64,000 nucleotides of DNA from Gemmiger formicilis (GCF_016900095.1 NZ_JACJJP010000005.1:62001-126000), one strand, 5' to 3'; positions 1 to 8,062 are shown, numbered from the stretch's first letter. A program made the numbers and translations. Notes: generated from the sequence alone by a model not told the origin.

Positions 1-106
1 TCAAAAAGGACGATATACCTATTATAGTGTTTTTTTTACACCATGGAAATCATTGGCGTGTACAAAGAAAACCCACTACAATAAGAACAAACCAATACTA
101 TAGGGG

Positions 107-460
107 GTGGGGTTGTTGGACAAAGAGGACAGTGTGGTGCGCCGGACCGGTGCCAAGCTGCGGCACTTCCGGATCCTGAAAGGCATCAGTCAGGAGCAGC
201 TGGCGCTGGACTGCGATCTGAACATCAACACCATCGGCATGATCGAGCGCGGCCAGAAAAACCCCACCATCTACACGCTGCAGCGGATCTGTGGCGGGCT
301 GGGCATCACGCTGGCGACTCTGTTTCTGTATGACGAGAGCAGCGACACCGCCGCCGAGGATACCATCCAGCGCATCGAGGCCGTGCTGCGGCAGATGCCC
401 CGTCAGGATGTGGAGCGAGTGGCCCGCATCGTGGAGGAGCTGTCCGGCTTCGGCCACTGA
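107..460 (+). CDS. XRE-family HTH transcriptional regulator
   Basis: A small (117-codon) DNA-binding protein with a helix-turn-helix of the Cro/C1 type at about residues 15-70. It shows the usual pattern GISQEQLALDC, then NTIGMIERGQKNPT, then LQRICGGLGI. The C-terminal 40 residues are acidic and probably form a helical dimerisation tail. A GGGGGTGG stretch precedes either a GTG (107) or a TTG a few codons later, so the exact start is uncertain. It is monocistronic and is followed at once by a hairpin terminator. The target is unknown; the next genes are on the opposite strand. Confidence 0.85.
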   Translation: MGLLDKEDSVVRRTGAKLRHFRILKGISQEQLALDCDLNINTIGMIERGQKNPTIYTLQRICGGLGITLATLFLYDESSDTAAEDTIQRIEAVLRQMPRQDVERVARIVEELSGFGH

Positions 461-474
461 ACCGATACAACCAA

Positions 475-515
475 GCCCTGCGTTTTCTTTTCCGGAAAGC
501 GCAGGGCCTTTTTTT
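475..515 (+). terminator. Rho-independent terminator after the XRE gene
   Basis: Eight-base stem GCCCTGCG / CGCAGGGC (475-482 with 500-507) followed by seven T. It separates the XRE gene from the convergent membrane-protein gene ending at 518. Confidence 0.85.
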
Positions 516-517
516 GT

Positions 518-907
518 TCAGATACGGCCGCCCAGTTCCATGGCACCGAAGAGCAGCAGCCCTGTGCCGATCAGCCAGGCCAGCGGCGTAATCCAGTGGC
601 AGCCGCGGGGCAGGGCGAGCTGCGGCCAGCGGAAACTGCCGTACACATTGCAGGCAAAACCGGCTGCCAGGCAGAGGACCATCCCCCAGGAGCCCAGCTG
701 TACCCACAGTCCGCTGTGGTGTGCCATCCCGAAGCCCACCAGCCCGCGGCTGCAGGCGTCGGCCAGCACCAGGGGCAGATAGCAGCGCAGGGCGGTGCGC
801 CAGCTGCCGTGCCAGAGCAGCCAGAGTGGGCCCAGCACCAGGGCACCGGTGCTGGAACCCAGCAGCCGCCGTGCGGGGGCGGGCAATGTATCAAACTCTT
901 GTTCCAT
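518..907 (-). CDS. Small integral membrane protein, DUF2628-like
   Basis: 129 residues with about four hydrophobic segments: GALVLGPLWLLWHGSW, YLPLVLADACSRGLVGFG, SWGMVLCLAAGFACNVYG and WLIGTGLLLFGAMEL. The GPLWLLWHG segment resembles the GPFWLLYRK signature of DUF2628 proteins, which are often encoded beside zinc-ribbon proteins as here. The start at 907 is chosen because AAGGAGAACC lies just before the ATG; an in-frame ATG further upstream has no such site. It lies 13 bp downstream of the zinc-ribbon gene and is probably cotranscribed with it. The function is unknown. Confidence 0.6.
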   Translation of the reverse strand: MEQEFDTLPAPARRLLGSSTGALVLGPLWLLWHGSWRTALRCYLPLVLADACSRGLVGFGMAHHSGLWVQLGSWGMVLCLAAGFACNVYGSFRWPQLALPRGCHWITPLAWLIGTGLLLFGAMELGGRI

Positions 908-920
908 GGTAGGTTCTCCT

Positions 921-1809
921 TCAGGTGGCGGTGCGCAGATAGCGGTAGCGCACGTTGCCGTCCGCATCATAGATGGTCAGATAGGTGTCCTCCCCCTCGG
1001 TGGAGAAACTGAACACCGTGAAGAATCCCTCGGGGCCGGACGAACAGTAGATGCTCATGGTGCCGTCGCCGTTGTCGCTCAGCCGCTGGTAGGGGCAGAT
1101 ACCGAACCGGAAGGCGTCCACGATGAAATCCACGCTGGGGCCGTAGGGGTTGTAGCCGGAGGCATCTCCTTCCACCATCGTGTAGGCGCCCCAGTCCGAC
1201 GAAGGCAGTGGGGTGGGGGCCATATCGTAGGTGGGGCGGCGGTAGGTGTCCAGCGTCTTGCCGGTGTAGTCCAGATGGGTCAGGGTGGTCTGGTCGGCAG
1301 AGAGCAGGTAGGTCTCGGTGGGCGTACCGCCCCGCACGTCGGTGCAATAGATGGTGATGGACCCATCCTCGTTGGTCTCGGGCAGCTGAGAGGCGTTCAT
1401 GTTCCAGCTTTCAAAAATCATGAGTTCGGCGCCGTCCTCGGTGCACCAGGCTCCCTTCCAGGGCTCGGCGGCAGTCACCAGCCAGCTGCCGTCATCCTGG
1501 ACCGGTTGGGATGTTTCAGCGGGGACAGGAGAGACCGTGGGTGGCTCTGTAGGCGCCGGGGAAGCCGTGACGACGGCGGTGCTTTCGCCGGACTGGGGGG
1601 GCACCCGGAGCTTCCGGGGAATAGCCGCCCTGAGTCAGGGCGAAGAAAACCCCGGCCACCAGGGCTACGGCCAGGATGGCCAGCAGGACCGGCAAGGGAA
1701 ATTTCCGGGCCGGGGCGGGGGAGGCACTGTCCCCGGCGGCTTTGCCGCATCCGGGACAGAACTGGGCATCATCGGGCAGCTGGGCGCCGCAGTGAGTGCA
1801 ATACTTCAT
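921..1809 (-). pseudogene. Zinc-ribbon membrane-anchored protein with a C7-tract frameshift
   Basis: The N-terminus MKYCTHCGAQLPDD...FCPGCGK is a double-CxxC zinc ribbon. It is followed by one transmembrane segment (LPVLLAILAVALVAGVFFAL) and a Pro/Ser/Thr-rich linker, then a 170-residue extracytoplasmic domain. This is the usual plan of Firmicutes zinc_ribbon_2 envelope proteins. The frame breaks inside the linker at a run of seven C on the coding strand (1595-1601): the zinc-ribbon/TM part reads in one frame up to there and the outer domain continues in another. Both halves look uneroded, so this is either a sequencing length error or a slippage-prone tract. Start at ATG 1809. The role is unknown. 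Confidence 0.7.
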
Positions 1810-2009
1810 AGAGATCGCTCCTTTGCTTTTCTTTCTGTGCCCCCAGCATAGCAAATCCCGATGGACAGGCTCCTGTCCATCGGGAAAAATGTTTGACACA
1901 GCCTCCGGAAAGAGTGACCACCGCGTTGCCATACAAAGCGGCGGGCGGCGCATCTGTGGGGAAGGTATGCCGGCAGGCCAAGGCGAAAATCCTCCGGGAA
2001 CCAAAACAA

Positions 2010-2063
2010 GCGAGGGAAGTCAATGGTAAAATAACGGCCTGCGCCGCCATTGACTTCCCTCGC
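2010..2063. repeat. 17-bp perfect inverted repeat
   Basis: Arms GCGAGGGAAGTCAATGG (2010-2026) and its exact complement (2047-2063) flank a 20-base loop. It lies in the 297-bp gap between the zinc-ribbon gene start and the small membrane protein end. There is no T-run, so it looks more like a repeat element or a structured RNA segment than a standard terminator. The rest of the 1810-2106 gap shows nothing further. Confidence 0.7.
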
Positions 2064-2106
2064 CTATCTTATGATTGGCAGGATGGAACAACTGCCCGGC
2101 GTGCAG

Positions 2107-2403
2107 TCACTCCCAATCGCACTTCCTGTTTTTCTTCTGGATAAAGAAACTGATGCTGTTGATCAAAATTGAGGCCACGGTTCCGATCCAACACATGGTA
2201 ACCCCGGTGGGTGTGACATCCATCAACGCAGACCAATCCTCTCTTGCAACATACTGTGCATCCAGCTGGTAAAAGGCGCAGACTGTGAGGGCGGTCAGCG
2301 AAACGCTGATAAAGCGGATAACCTCCGCATTTTTACCGTTCATTCCCCAAATCACTGTGCCAATCGCGGTCACGATGGCCAGGATACCCAGTACAAGAAA
2401 CAT
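2107..2403 (-). CDS. Small three-helix membrane protein
   Basis: 98 residues. Three hydrophobic segments are visible: LVLGILAIVTAIGTVIWG, IRFISVSLTALTVCAFYQL and VTMCWIGTVASILINSISFF. The tail KKNRKCDWE is charged and probably cytosolic. The start at 2403 follows AGAGGAGGCG with good spacing. I do not recognise a family, and no enzymatic motif is visible. Confidence 0.65.
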   Translation of the reverse strand: MFLVLGILAIVTAIGTVIWGMNGKNAEVIRFISVSLTALTVCAFYQLDAQYVAREDWSALMDVTPTGVTMCWIGTVASILINSISFFIQKKNRKCDWE

Positions 2404-2565
2404 ACAATCACGCCTCCTCTGAAAATGCGAGTTCGCTGGTGTCTCATTCTGATTTGATTGTAGCATAAAGCCGCGCGGATCAAAAGCAACATCCAGGCAC
2501 CCGCCATCGCCCGGAGCATTTTGTGTTATACTGTTCTTACCAGAGACAGAAAGGGGTGCGGCAGG

Positions 2566-3294
2566 ATGGCAGTGGAAAACGGGGAGTGGATCATGCGGGG
2601 GCCGGCCTGGGAGGACCCGGCCTGCATCCACAGCTGGCAGGAACTGGTGGACTGGATCGACGAGGTGGGATTCCTGCCCCTGTTCCGCAACGGCATCGAC
2701 GGCTTTTCGGCGGAGGAGCGCACCTGTCCTACTGACTGGTGGAGCGGGGATGCCGCCCGTGATCCCTGGGAGTGGCGGCAGCTGATTGCCCGCAGCGGCC
2801 GGGTGGCCTACGGTAAGTTTTTCGGCAAGAAAGCGGGATTCATCTCCAAGGCCTGGTTCCCGGATTTTGCCAACTGGCGGCGGGACGGCTACGACTTTGA
2901 CAGCCGGTGGGACGATGGTCTCGCCACCGCCCGCCAGAAGAAGATCATGGACCAGTTCACCGAAGCGGACGCCCTGCTCTCCTATGAACTGAAGGAGCGG
3001 GCCGGGTTCGGCAAGGGCGGGGAGAAAAACTTCGAAGGCACCGTGACCGATCTGCAGATGAGCAGCTATCTGATCATCCGGGATTTCCGTCAGAAGCTCA
3101 ACAAAAAAGGCCAGCCCTACGGCTGGCCACGGGCAGAATATACGACGCCGGAAGCGCTCTGGGGTGCGGCGTGCATCGCGGCAGCCTACGCCACCGACCC
3201 GGTACAGTCCCGGGCAAAGGTGTTCCGCCAGATCCAGGCCCATTTTCCCGCCGCCACCGAAGAGCGACTGCGTGCGGTGCTGGGAGGACGCTGA
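2566..3294 (+). CDS. AlkZ-related protein (putative HTH_42 / DNA glycosylase relative)
   Basis: 242 residues starting at MAVENGEW, preceded by AAAGGGGTGCGGCAGG. The N-terminal block CIHSWQELVDWIDEVGFLPLF and the tryptophan-rich segment DPWEWRQLIARSGRVAYGKFF match my recollection of Clostridia proteins annotated as AlkZ-related. AlkZ itself unhooks or excises bulky and alkylated bases, but I cannot see its QxQ catalytic motif here, so activity is not implied. The gene is monocistronic and convergent with the next XRE gene across a shared terminator. Confidence 0.55.
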   Translation: MAVENGEWIMRGPAWEDPACIHSWQELVDWIDEVGFLPLFRNGIDGFSAEERTCPTDWWSGDAARDPWEWRQLIARSGRVAYGKFFGKKAGFISKAWFPDFANWRRDGYDFDSRWDDGLATARQKKIMDQFTEADALLSYELKERAGFGKGGEKNFEGTVTDLQMSSYLIIRDFRQKLNKKGQPYGWPRAEYTTPEALWGAACIAAAYATDPVQSRAKVFRQIQAHFPAATEERLRAVLGGR

Positions 3295-3357
3295 GAAGAT
3301 GAACCTCCATGTAGAAGGCCTTTCCCGTGCTTCACAAAATACAGAATACAAACAGCA

Positions 3358-3392
3358 AAGCCAGCCGGTTGAGAAAACCGGCTGGCTTTTTT
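3358..3392. terminator. Bidirectional terminator
   Basis: Stem AGCCAGCCGGTT / AACCGGCTGGCT followed by T6 on the plus strand and preceded by A-rich sequence. It serves both the AlkZ-related gene and the convergent XRE gene ending at 3391. Confidence 0.85.
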
Positions 3393-3717
3393 ACTGTTCG
3401 GTATGTTCCAGAACCGCCCGGATCATGGTAAGGGCAACTTCCTGCTTTTGCAGCGGTACATTCTCCCAGAGCGTTTCGATTGCCTGAATTTTGCTGACCT
3501 CATTTTCCGCCAGCTCGTCCTGGAGCAGATAATCCGGAGAAACATGAAGCGCGTTGCAGATGTCGATAAAGACCGGCAGGCTGGGCATCTTTGCGCCGCC
3601 CTCGATCTGCCGCAGATAGGTGGCATTGATGTTGCACAGCTCCGACAGCTTGTCCGCCGTCAGGCCGCGGGCCTTCCGCACCTCGTTGATCCGCTTTCCC
3701 AGTTTGCTTTGTTCCAT
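3391..3717 (-). CDS. XRE-family HTH regulator
   Basis: 108 residues. The HTH lies at residues 6-62: LGKRINEVRKARGLTADKLS, then NATYLRQIEGGAKMPSL, then ICNALHVSPDYLL. A short acidic helix forms the C-terminal tail. It is divergent from the SLOG-fold gene at 3848 with about 130 bp between them, so it may regulate that gene or itself; this is inferred from position only. Confidence 0.85.
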   Translation of the reverse strand: MEQSKLGKRINEVRKARGLTADKLSELCNINATYLRQIEGGAKMPSLPVFIDICNALHVSPDYLLQDELAENEVSKIQAIETLWENVPLQKQEVALTMIRAVLEHTEQ

Positions 3718-3847
3718 AGTCTATACCCGTCTGTTAGCTCTTGGCGATTATTTTGTTCACTTTAAGGCTACATTATCCTTGCAGGGGAAAATAGATTCTG
3801 ATAGACTATACTTTATAAGCTATTAGCTTTATGCAGGGGAATGCGGT

Positions 3848-4303
3848 ATGATTGTGACTTTTTGCGGGCACGCACAGCTTTCGCAGAACAGCGGCGTTGA
3901 AAAATGGCTCTATACGGTGACGGGAAAGCTCATAGAAGAGGGCGCGGCATCCTTTTATCTGGGCGGCTACGGGGATTTTGACAGCCTGGCAGCTTCGGTT
4001 TTGAAAAGCCAGAAAAGGCAGCACCCGCAGATTCAGCGGATTCTTGTTCTGGCTTATCTTGGCACCAGACAGGATGTTTCCGACTATGACGGCACTCTGT
4101 ATCCACCGCTGGAAACGGTGCCCCGCCGGTTTGCGATTCCCCGCAGAAACCGGTGGATGGTCGATGCCGCCGACGTGGTGGTGGCTTGTGTGCTCCACGA
4201 TTGGGGCGGAGCCGCCGCAATCCTGCGGTACGCCAGGCAAAAAGGGAAACGGATTATTGCCTATGAACAGCTGCAGATTCTCCCTAAAATCACCAAAAAA
4301 TAA
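3848..4303 (+). CDS. SLOG-fold (DUF1273 / YoqJ-like) protein
   Basis: 151 residues with a Rossmann-like pattern of nucleotide- or ligand-binding SLOG proteins. It opens with strand MIVTFCGHAQL, then FYLGGYGDFDSLAA, a central ILVLAYLG strand, and VDAADVVVACVLHDWGGAAAILRYARQKGKRIIAY near the end. The G-G-x-G-D-F-D loop is characteristic of the group. SLOG proteins sense or process nucleotide-type ligands in several defence and stress systems. Here it stands alone on its strand between a divergent XRE gene and a convergent three-gene operon. The biochemical role is unknown. Confidence 0.65.
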   Translation: MIVTFCGHAQLSQNSGVEKWLYTVTGKLIEEGAASFYLGGYGDFDSLAASVLKSQKRQHPQIQRILVLAYLGTRQDVSDYDGTLYPPLETVPRRFAIPRRNRWMVDAADVVVACVLHDWGGAAAILRYARQKGKRIIAYEQLQILPKITKK

Positions 4304-4346
4304 ATGGCAGTTATCCTCAAAATGAGGACAACTGCCATCTTTTTTT
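4304..4346. terminator. Bidirectional terminator
   Basis: Stem ATGGCAGTTATCCTCA paired with TGAGGACAACTGCCAT and a T7 run on the plus strand. It sits between the SLOG gene and the convergent helicase-remnant gene ending at 4354. Confidence 0.85.
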
Positions 4347-4353
4347 ATCCGGT

Positions 4354-4767
4354 TTATCGGGCCAACCGGGAGAAGTATTGTGCCAGCTTCTCCTCACAGA
4401 TCTTCTCCATTTCCGCTTTCTCCCCGGCAGTGAGTTTCTTCCACACCGATTCATCCACCTGGACGATGCCCAGCGTCCGGGTGTGGCGGAGCATCTGCAT
4501 ATCCTCGAACCGCTTGAAGGGGTTGGCCAGGATGTTCCGCTCGGCCTCCTTGTCGGTGTACCCGCCCCGGGCGAACAGACTGTTGGGCTTTTCCACCACC
4601 AGTCCGGCAGCCCGGCGTCCCTCATAGTAGCGGCTGTTCTGGTAGATGTCGAAGAAGGGATACTGGGAGTAGAGATACCCGGCCTTCTCAGCGCCGAAGG
4701 TTTCGCTGAACAGGTCGATGAAAAGGTCCTCGGCAGCGCTGCCGGATACGGCTTGATACTTAGGCAT
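4354..4767 (-). pseudogene. Probable internally deleted helicase/restriction-type protein remnant
   Basis: 137 codons from ATG 4767. The first 40 residues (AAEDLFIDLFSETFGAEKAG, then YLYSQYPFFDIY) resemble the N-terminus of large DEAD/DEAH-box helicase proteins. The last 70 (AERNILANPFKRFEDMQM...VWKKLTAGEKAEMEKICEEK) resemble the extreme C-terminus of large ATPase proteins of the same kind. No Walker motifs lie between, so I infer that most of a large gene has been deleted in frame. It could instead be a genuine small protein. It overlaps the upstream DUF6998 gene by 8 bp, which implies translational coupling. Confidence 0.45.
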
Positions 4768-5236
4768 GGGCAGACACCTCATTGATTTTCGGCAGCCGTT
4801 CGGATTCCGGAACTTCCGTTTGTAACTTGTGAAGAGTCGCCAGCGTAATGGGACATTGGCCGTTTGTCTGCTGTTTTCCGCAGTGGCTCCAGGCCAGTGC
4901 GCCGGGGCCGTTGTATTCCTCGGTAAAGGTGCCGTCGGGGTGGATCCTTAACACGAGCAGCCAATCCGGTTCGCTGGACAGCGCCACCCGGTCAATCTGG
5001 GTGGCCTTGATCTGCACAAGGCGTCCATCGGTGGCTTTGGCGTCGTGGGTTTTGGCGGAGGCTTCGAACAGTTCCAGCCCATACCAGCTGGCAGCCAGGG
5101 CTTCCCCGATGCTGCCGATCATGTGGCCGTCCGGCGTGTAATGTCTGCCGGGAAAGAGCTGCTCCAGTTCCCGGGAGATGGCATACAGTGCCTTGATCTT
5201 TTCAGCCACCGATCTCTGCAAAGAAATGTGGTTCAT
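4760..5236 (-). CDS. DUF6998-family protein, PD-(D/E)XK-like
   Basis: 158 residues. The segment TPDGHMIGSIGEALAASWYG, then AKTHDAKATDGRLVQIKAT, places a Glu, an Asp-rich turn and a Q-x-K in the order seen in restriction-endonuclease-fold nucleases (E...D...QxK). This matches my recollection of DUF6998. It overlaps its neighbours on both sides (4 bp with the MazG-like gene, 8 bp with the helicase remnant), so the three form one operon. Nuclease activity is an inference; DNA-end or foreign-DNA processing is the obvious possibility next to a helicase remnant. Confidence 0.6.
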   Translation of the reverse strand: MNHISLQRSVAEKIKALYAISRELEQLFPGRHYTPDGHMIGSIGEALAASWYGLELFEASAKTHDAKATDGRLVQIKATQIDRVALSSEPDWLLVLRIHPDGTFTEEYNGPGALAWSHCGKQQTNGQCPITLATLHKLQTEVPESERLPKINEVSAHA

Positions 5237-5748
5237 TCCGACACTTCCTTCAGCAAAATCTTCTTGGAAAATCCGCCGCGCCGTCGGCGCTTCTCTTTGC
5301 GCAGTGCAGTGAGTTCGTCCCAGGTCCAGCCCCGGGCAGCCACGACGGCCCCCATGACCTCCAGCAGATCGGCCAGTTCTTCCAGGGATTTGCTCTCCTG
5401 GTATTCGGCCAGCTCCTCGTTCAGCTTTTCATCCAGCAGCTGGAGGTACGCTTCGTCGGAGAGGGTTTCCCAGGTAAAGGTTTTGCCGGAAGCCTCGATG
5501 ATCTCCGGGATGCGGTCCCGGACCAGTTTGTGGTACGTTTTCTTTTTGAGGGAAGCATACAGGCCAAAAGGAGGGGCGGCACAGGAATTCTGCCGTGCAA
5601 TTTCCGCAGCCATCATTTCGTACTGGTACTGGATGGTTTTCGGCTCTGTGCCGTTGGCCAACTTTTGCTGAATGAATTCGGCCGGGGAACGGCCAATCCT
5701 GTCCTGAAAGGCTTTCTCAAACCGCTGCCGCTCAGAATCTTTTTCCAA
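5233..5748 (-). CDS. MazG-like nucleoside triphosphate pyrophosphohydrolase
   Basis: 171 residues. The C-terminal part begins KLVRDRIPEIIEASG and carries LNEELAEYQESKSLEELADL, the E-x-x-E...E-x-x-D helices that bind Mg in all-alpha NTP pyrophosphatases (phosphoribosyl-ATP / MazG type). The N-terminal 70 residues (RFEKAFQDRIGRSPAEFIQQ...) are an extra helical segment. I chose the TTG at 5748 because GGAGGG sits six bases upstream; no ATG has a comparable site. First gene of the operon; three 10-bp direct repeats lie just upstream. Likely clears non-canonical nucleotides. Confidence 0.75.
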   Translation of the reverse strand: MEKDSERQRFEKAFQDRIGRSPAEFIQQKLANGTEPKTIQYQYEMMAAEIARQNSCAAPPFGLYASLKKKTYHKLVRDRIPEIIEASGKTFTWETLSDEAYLQLLDEKLNEELAEYQESKSLEELADLLEVMGAVVAARGWTWDELTALRKEKRRRRGGFSKKILLKEVSE

Positions 5749-5776
5749 TCCAATCCCTCCCTCGGCGTTTTTCGTC

Positions 5777-5806
5777 TTACAGACAATTACAGACAATTAC
5801 AGACAA
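5777..5806. repeat. Three 10-bp tandem repeats upstream of the MazG-like operon
   Basis: TTACAGACAA occurs three times without a gap (5777-5786, 5787-5796, 5797-5806). The period is one helical turn, and the array lies about 30 bp before the MazG-like start codon, in the likely promoter. This suggests an operator bound by an oligomer along one face of DNA, though slippage is also possible. Confidence 0.7.
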
Positions 5807-5925
5807 TTTCAGTATACCGTTTATGGCATCCGATAAAGCGGATGCTCAACGGATCTGATTCTATTATAGAATATCGGATTGCACCGAACAAGGGAAAGCG
5901 CCCACGGAAGTATGTCCCATTCCCG

Positions 5926-6741
5926 TCACAATCCTTCCACAAACTTCCCGATCAGCCCATTCACTTCGTCCGGTGCATCAGTGTTGGCATTGTGTCCAGC
6001 TCCGGGAATCCACACCAGCGGGATGCCGGTGTTTTTGTGCCAGGCCTTGTTGTACCGAATGCAGGAACCGGCATGATCTTTTTCTCCGCAGATCAGCAGC
6101 GCCGGACAGGGAATTTTGTAGGGAAGGTCCGCTTCCATGGCTTCGGCCAGCATCCGCATCCCATGGCCTGACAGTCTGGCGTATCGTTCCTGGTCGCCGT
6201 CGTAGGTCATCATCATCTCGTGCATCAGGGCCTGTCCATAGGGCGAAGTGGCCACCCCTTTCGACCCGGTTTTCAGCAGGGACTTCCACGGGTAATGGCG
6301 ATAGACCGGTTCCATCCGTTTCAGCAGCCACAGTTCGATGCCCGTCACATACTTTCGCTGCAGAGGGGCCGAATCAATGGCCACAAAGCCCTTCAATTTC
6401 TGAGGAAACAATTCCGCATAGGCTTGTCCCACATAGCCGCCCATGGATTGCCCCACGATCACCGGCTGGCACAGAGCTTCCCGGCAGAGAATCTCGTCCA
6501 GCCATCTTGCCTTGTCCATCAGGGAAAAGGTAAGGCGGAAGGGCCAGGAAGCGGCATGGCAGGGGGCGTCCCATACCAGCAGATTGTATTTCCCTTCGAA
6601 ACAGGCAATCTGTTTGTCAAACAGCCGATGGTCAGCGGTCAGCCCCGGCAGAAAAACCAGGGTGATGGCTTCGGGGCCGCAGTCACGATTCACCCAGTAA
6701 TGAATCTTGCCGCAGGGCGTTTCGTAGAGCTTTTCCTGCAT
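5926..6741 (-). CDS. Alpha/beta-hydrolase family protein
   Basis: 271 residues. The nucleophile elbow is GQSMGG at about residue 100, the acid residue probably lies in LLICGEKDHAG, and the catalytic His is in GAGHNANTDAP near the C-terminus, giving a complete Ser-Asp-His triad. The oxyanion segment LVFLPGLTADHRLF is in the expected place. No signal peptide is visible, so it is probably cytosolic. Start at ATG 6741, which AGGAGG precedes by eight bases. Substrate unknown; esterase, lipase-like or haloalkane-type activity are all possible. Monocistronic. Confidence 0.8.
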   Translation of the reverse strand: MQEKLYETPCGKIHYWVNRDCGPEAITLVFLPGLTADHRLFDKQIACFEGKYNLLVWDAPCHAASWPFRLTFSLMDKARWLDEILCREALCQPVIVGQSMGGYVGQAYAELFPQKLKGFVAIDSAPLQRKYVTGIELWLLKRMEPVYRHYPWKSLLKTGSKGVATSPYGQALMHEMMMTYDGDQERYARLSGHGMRMLAEAMEADLPYKIPCPALLICGEKDHAGSCIRYNKAWHKNTGIPLVWIPGAGHNANTDAPDEVNGLIGKFVEGL

Positions 6742-6852
6742 GGCTGTCACCTCCTGCGATTTCTGCTTTCATTATACAGCAACCCCGGGGAAAGCACAGC
6801 CTCTTGGAGCAGCATGGACAGCCCCCAGCCTCTGTTTGCACTCACAAAAATC

Positions 6853-6894
6853 AGCGCCGGAATCTGGACACCTTGCACAGATTCCGGCGCTTTC
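6853..6894. terminator. Terminator-like hairpin in the gap before att site A
   Basis: Fourteen-base stem AGCGCCGGAATCTG / CAGATTCCGGCGCT with a short T-run on the plus side. No intact gene ends here. The only coding-like trace nearby is a short plus-strand tail ending in KKGPDGWKIMAKVFTEA (about 6930-7004), possibly the 3' remnant of a lost gene. Confidence 0.6.
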
Positions 6895-7147
6895 CTGTGG
6901 GCGGGACGCTTTCTCTGCGGTAAGTGCCGTTTATGTGGACTTCCACGCCCAGAAGAAGGGACCGGACGGCTGGAAGATCATGGCCAAGGTATTTACCGAG
7001 GCCTGAGGCTCCGTCCTTCGATAGGCAAACAGACTTTTCCGCCCTGCGTAGGGGCAGAGAAGTCTTTTGTTTTGTGCAGGCCAGCCTATACAGGTGGCCG
7101 GGAGTATCCACAGGCCGTAACTGCCGATTCAGGCAAGACGAGACAGC

Positions 7148-7295
7148 TTGACCACCATCTGACCACTTCTTCTTCCCAGCCGGTTCCGTGTATTGTTTTT
7201 TACGTTCCAACATCCTTTTATAACCATCAAAAACAGCGCCGGAAGTTGTGCACACTACACAATTTTCGGCGCTGTATCATGCTATTTGCCTGTGC
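7148..7295 (+). other. Conserved element-end sequence leading into att site A
   Basis: It begins with the motif TTGACCACCATCTGACCACT and resembles 26652-26799 over its whole length (shared blocks include ACGTTCCAACATCCTTTT and TTGTGyACACTrCACAA). The spacing from the motif to the att core is identical. It is non-coding as far as I can see and is interpreted as the terminal segment of an integrated element. Confidence 0.6.
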
Positions 7296-7349
7296 GTCAC
7301 AGTTCTCCGACCCGAAAGGCCGCAGGTTCGAATCCTGTCAGCCGCACCA
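7296..7349 (+). mobile_element. Attachment site A: 3' half of a tRNA (probably tRNA-Arg, CCG)
   Basis: 54 bp identical to 26800-26853. It contains the anticodon loop CTCCGAC, 3' anticodon stem CCGAA, a five-base variable loop, T arm GCAGG-TTCGAAT-CCTGT, acceptor strand CAGCCGC and ACCA. No matching 5' half (which should start GCGGCTG) lies upstream, so this is not a functional tRNA. It is the kind of duplicated tRNA 3' end left by tyrosine-integrase insertion. The tRNA identity is inferred from loop geometry. Confidence 0.75.
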
Positions 7350-7354
7350 CGCAG

Positions 7355-7659
7355 ACGCCTTGCTGGAAAGCAGGGCGTTTTTCTTTTGTCCAGTCTTCGG
7401 GAAAGCTGCACCCGGTGCGCCATCGGGGATGAGAACAGCACGTCCGGCCGGTCAGCGTCCCGGCCGGTTCCAACAGTCCTGCGGACTGTTGGAAAGTGCG
7501 CGGGTCCCTGCGGAGCCCGGATGGAGGAATGGGGGCAGTGCGCCATCCCCTTCGGGGCGGGATCATGCATCGCGCGAACGCTCGCATTCGCCTCGCGGGG
7601 AAGTCGCTAAATACGCTCCGCAGGAGCATTTTCTTCACACGCCCGCTGATGGCGCACCA
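7355..7659. repeat. 310-bp tandem module, copy 1
   Basis: It starts with a terminator hairpin (ACGCCTTGCTGG...CAGGGCGT plus T-run) directly after att A. It contains a GTCCGGCCGG-rich palindromic part and the perfect hairpin CCAACAGTC...GACTGTTGG, and ends in GCGCACCA, mimicking the tRNA acceptor end. It is about 90% identical by eye to copy 2. Open frames run through it but differ between copies, so I regard it as non-coding. Confidence 0.75.
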
Positions 7660-7664
7660 AAGAA

Positions 7665-7969
7665 ACGCCTTGCTGGAAAGCAGGGCGTTTTTCTTATGTC
7701 CAGCCTTTGAGAAAGCAGCATCTGGTGCGCCATCGGGGACGAAAACAGCACGTCCGGCCGGTCAGCGTCCCGGCCGGTTCCAACAGTCCTGCGGACTGTT
7801 GGAAAGTGCGCGGGTCCCGGTGGAGCCCGGATGGAGGAATGGGGGGGGGCAGTGCGCCATCCCCTTCGGGGCGGGATCATGCATCGCGCGAACGCTCGCA
7901 TTCGCCTCGCGGGGAAGTCGCTAAATACGCTCCGCAGGAGCGTTTTCTTCACGCGCCCGCTGGCGCACC
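7665..7969. repeat. 310-bp tandem module, copy 2
   Basis: Second copy of the module at a 310-bp period, with the same order of hairpins. It differs by a few point changes and an expanded G-run near 7840 (nine G where copy 1 has five). It again ends in GCGCACCA and is followed by the terminator at 7971. Confidence 0.75.
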
Positions 7970-7970
7970 A

Positions 7971-8000
7971 AAAAAAGCCTTACGGAAACGTAAGGCTTTT
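7971..8000. terminator. Bidirectional terminator
   Basis: AAAAAAGCCTTACG-GAAA-CGTAAGGCTTTT: a perfect stem with A and T runs on either side. It ends the tandem modules on the plus strand and the TetR gene on the minus strand. Confidence 0.85.
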
Positions 8001-8062
8001 CCTTTTCTATGGCTTGTTTGGCTGTATACGGCCTGAACCACAGGATGCCCCGGCAGCACCTG

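Noticed and set aside
7240-7349. A complete tRNA gene at att site A (and likewise at B, 26740-26853)
   Set aside because: Only the anticodon loop onwards is present. No GCGGCTG acceptor strand or D arm is found at the required distance upstream.
7496-7924. A 142-codon protein spanning the two 310-bp modules
   Set aside because: The frame exists only because the repeat lengths keep it open. Copies encode the same residues in different frames, and hairpins dominate the sequence.
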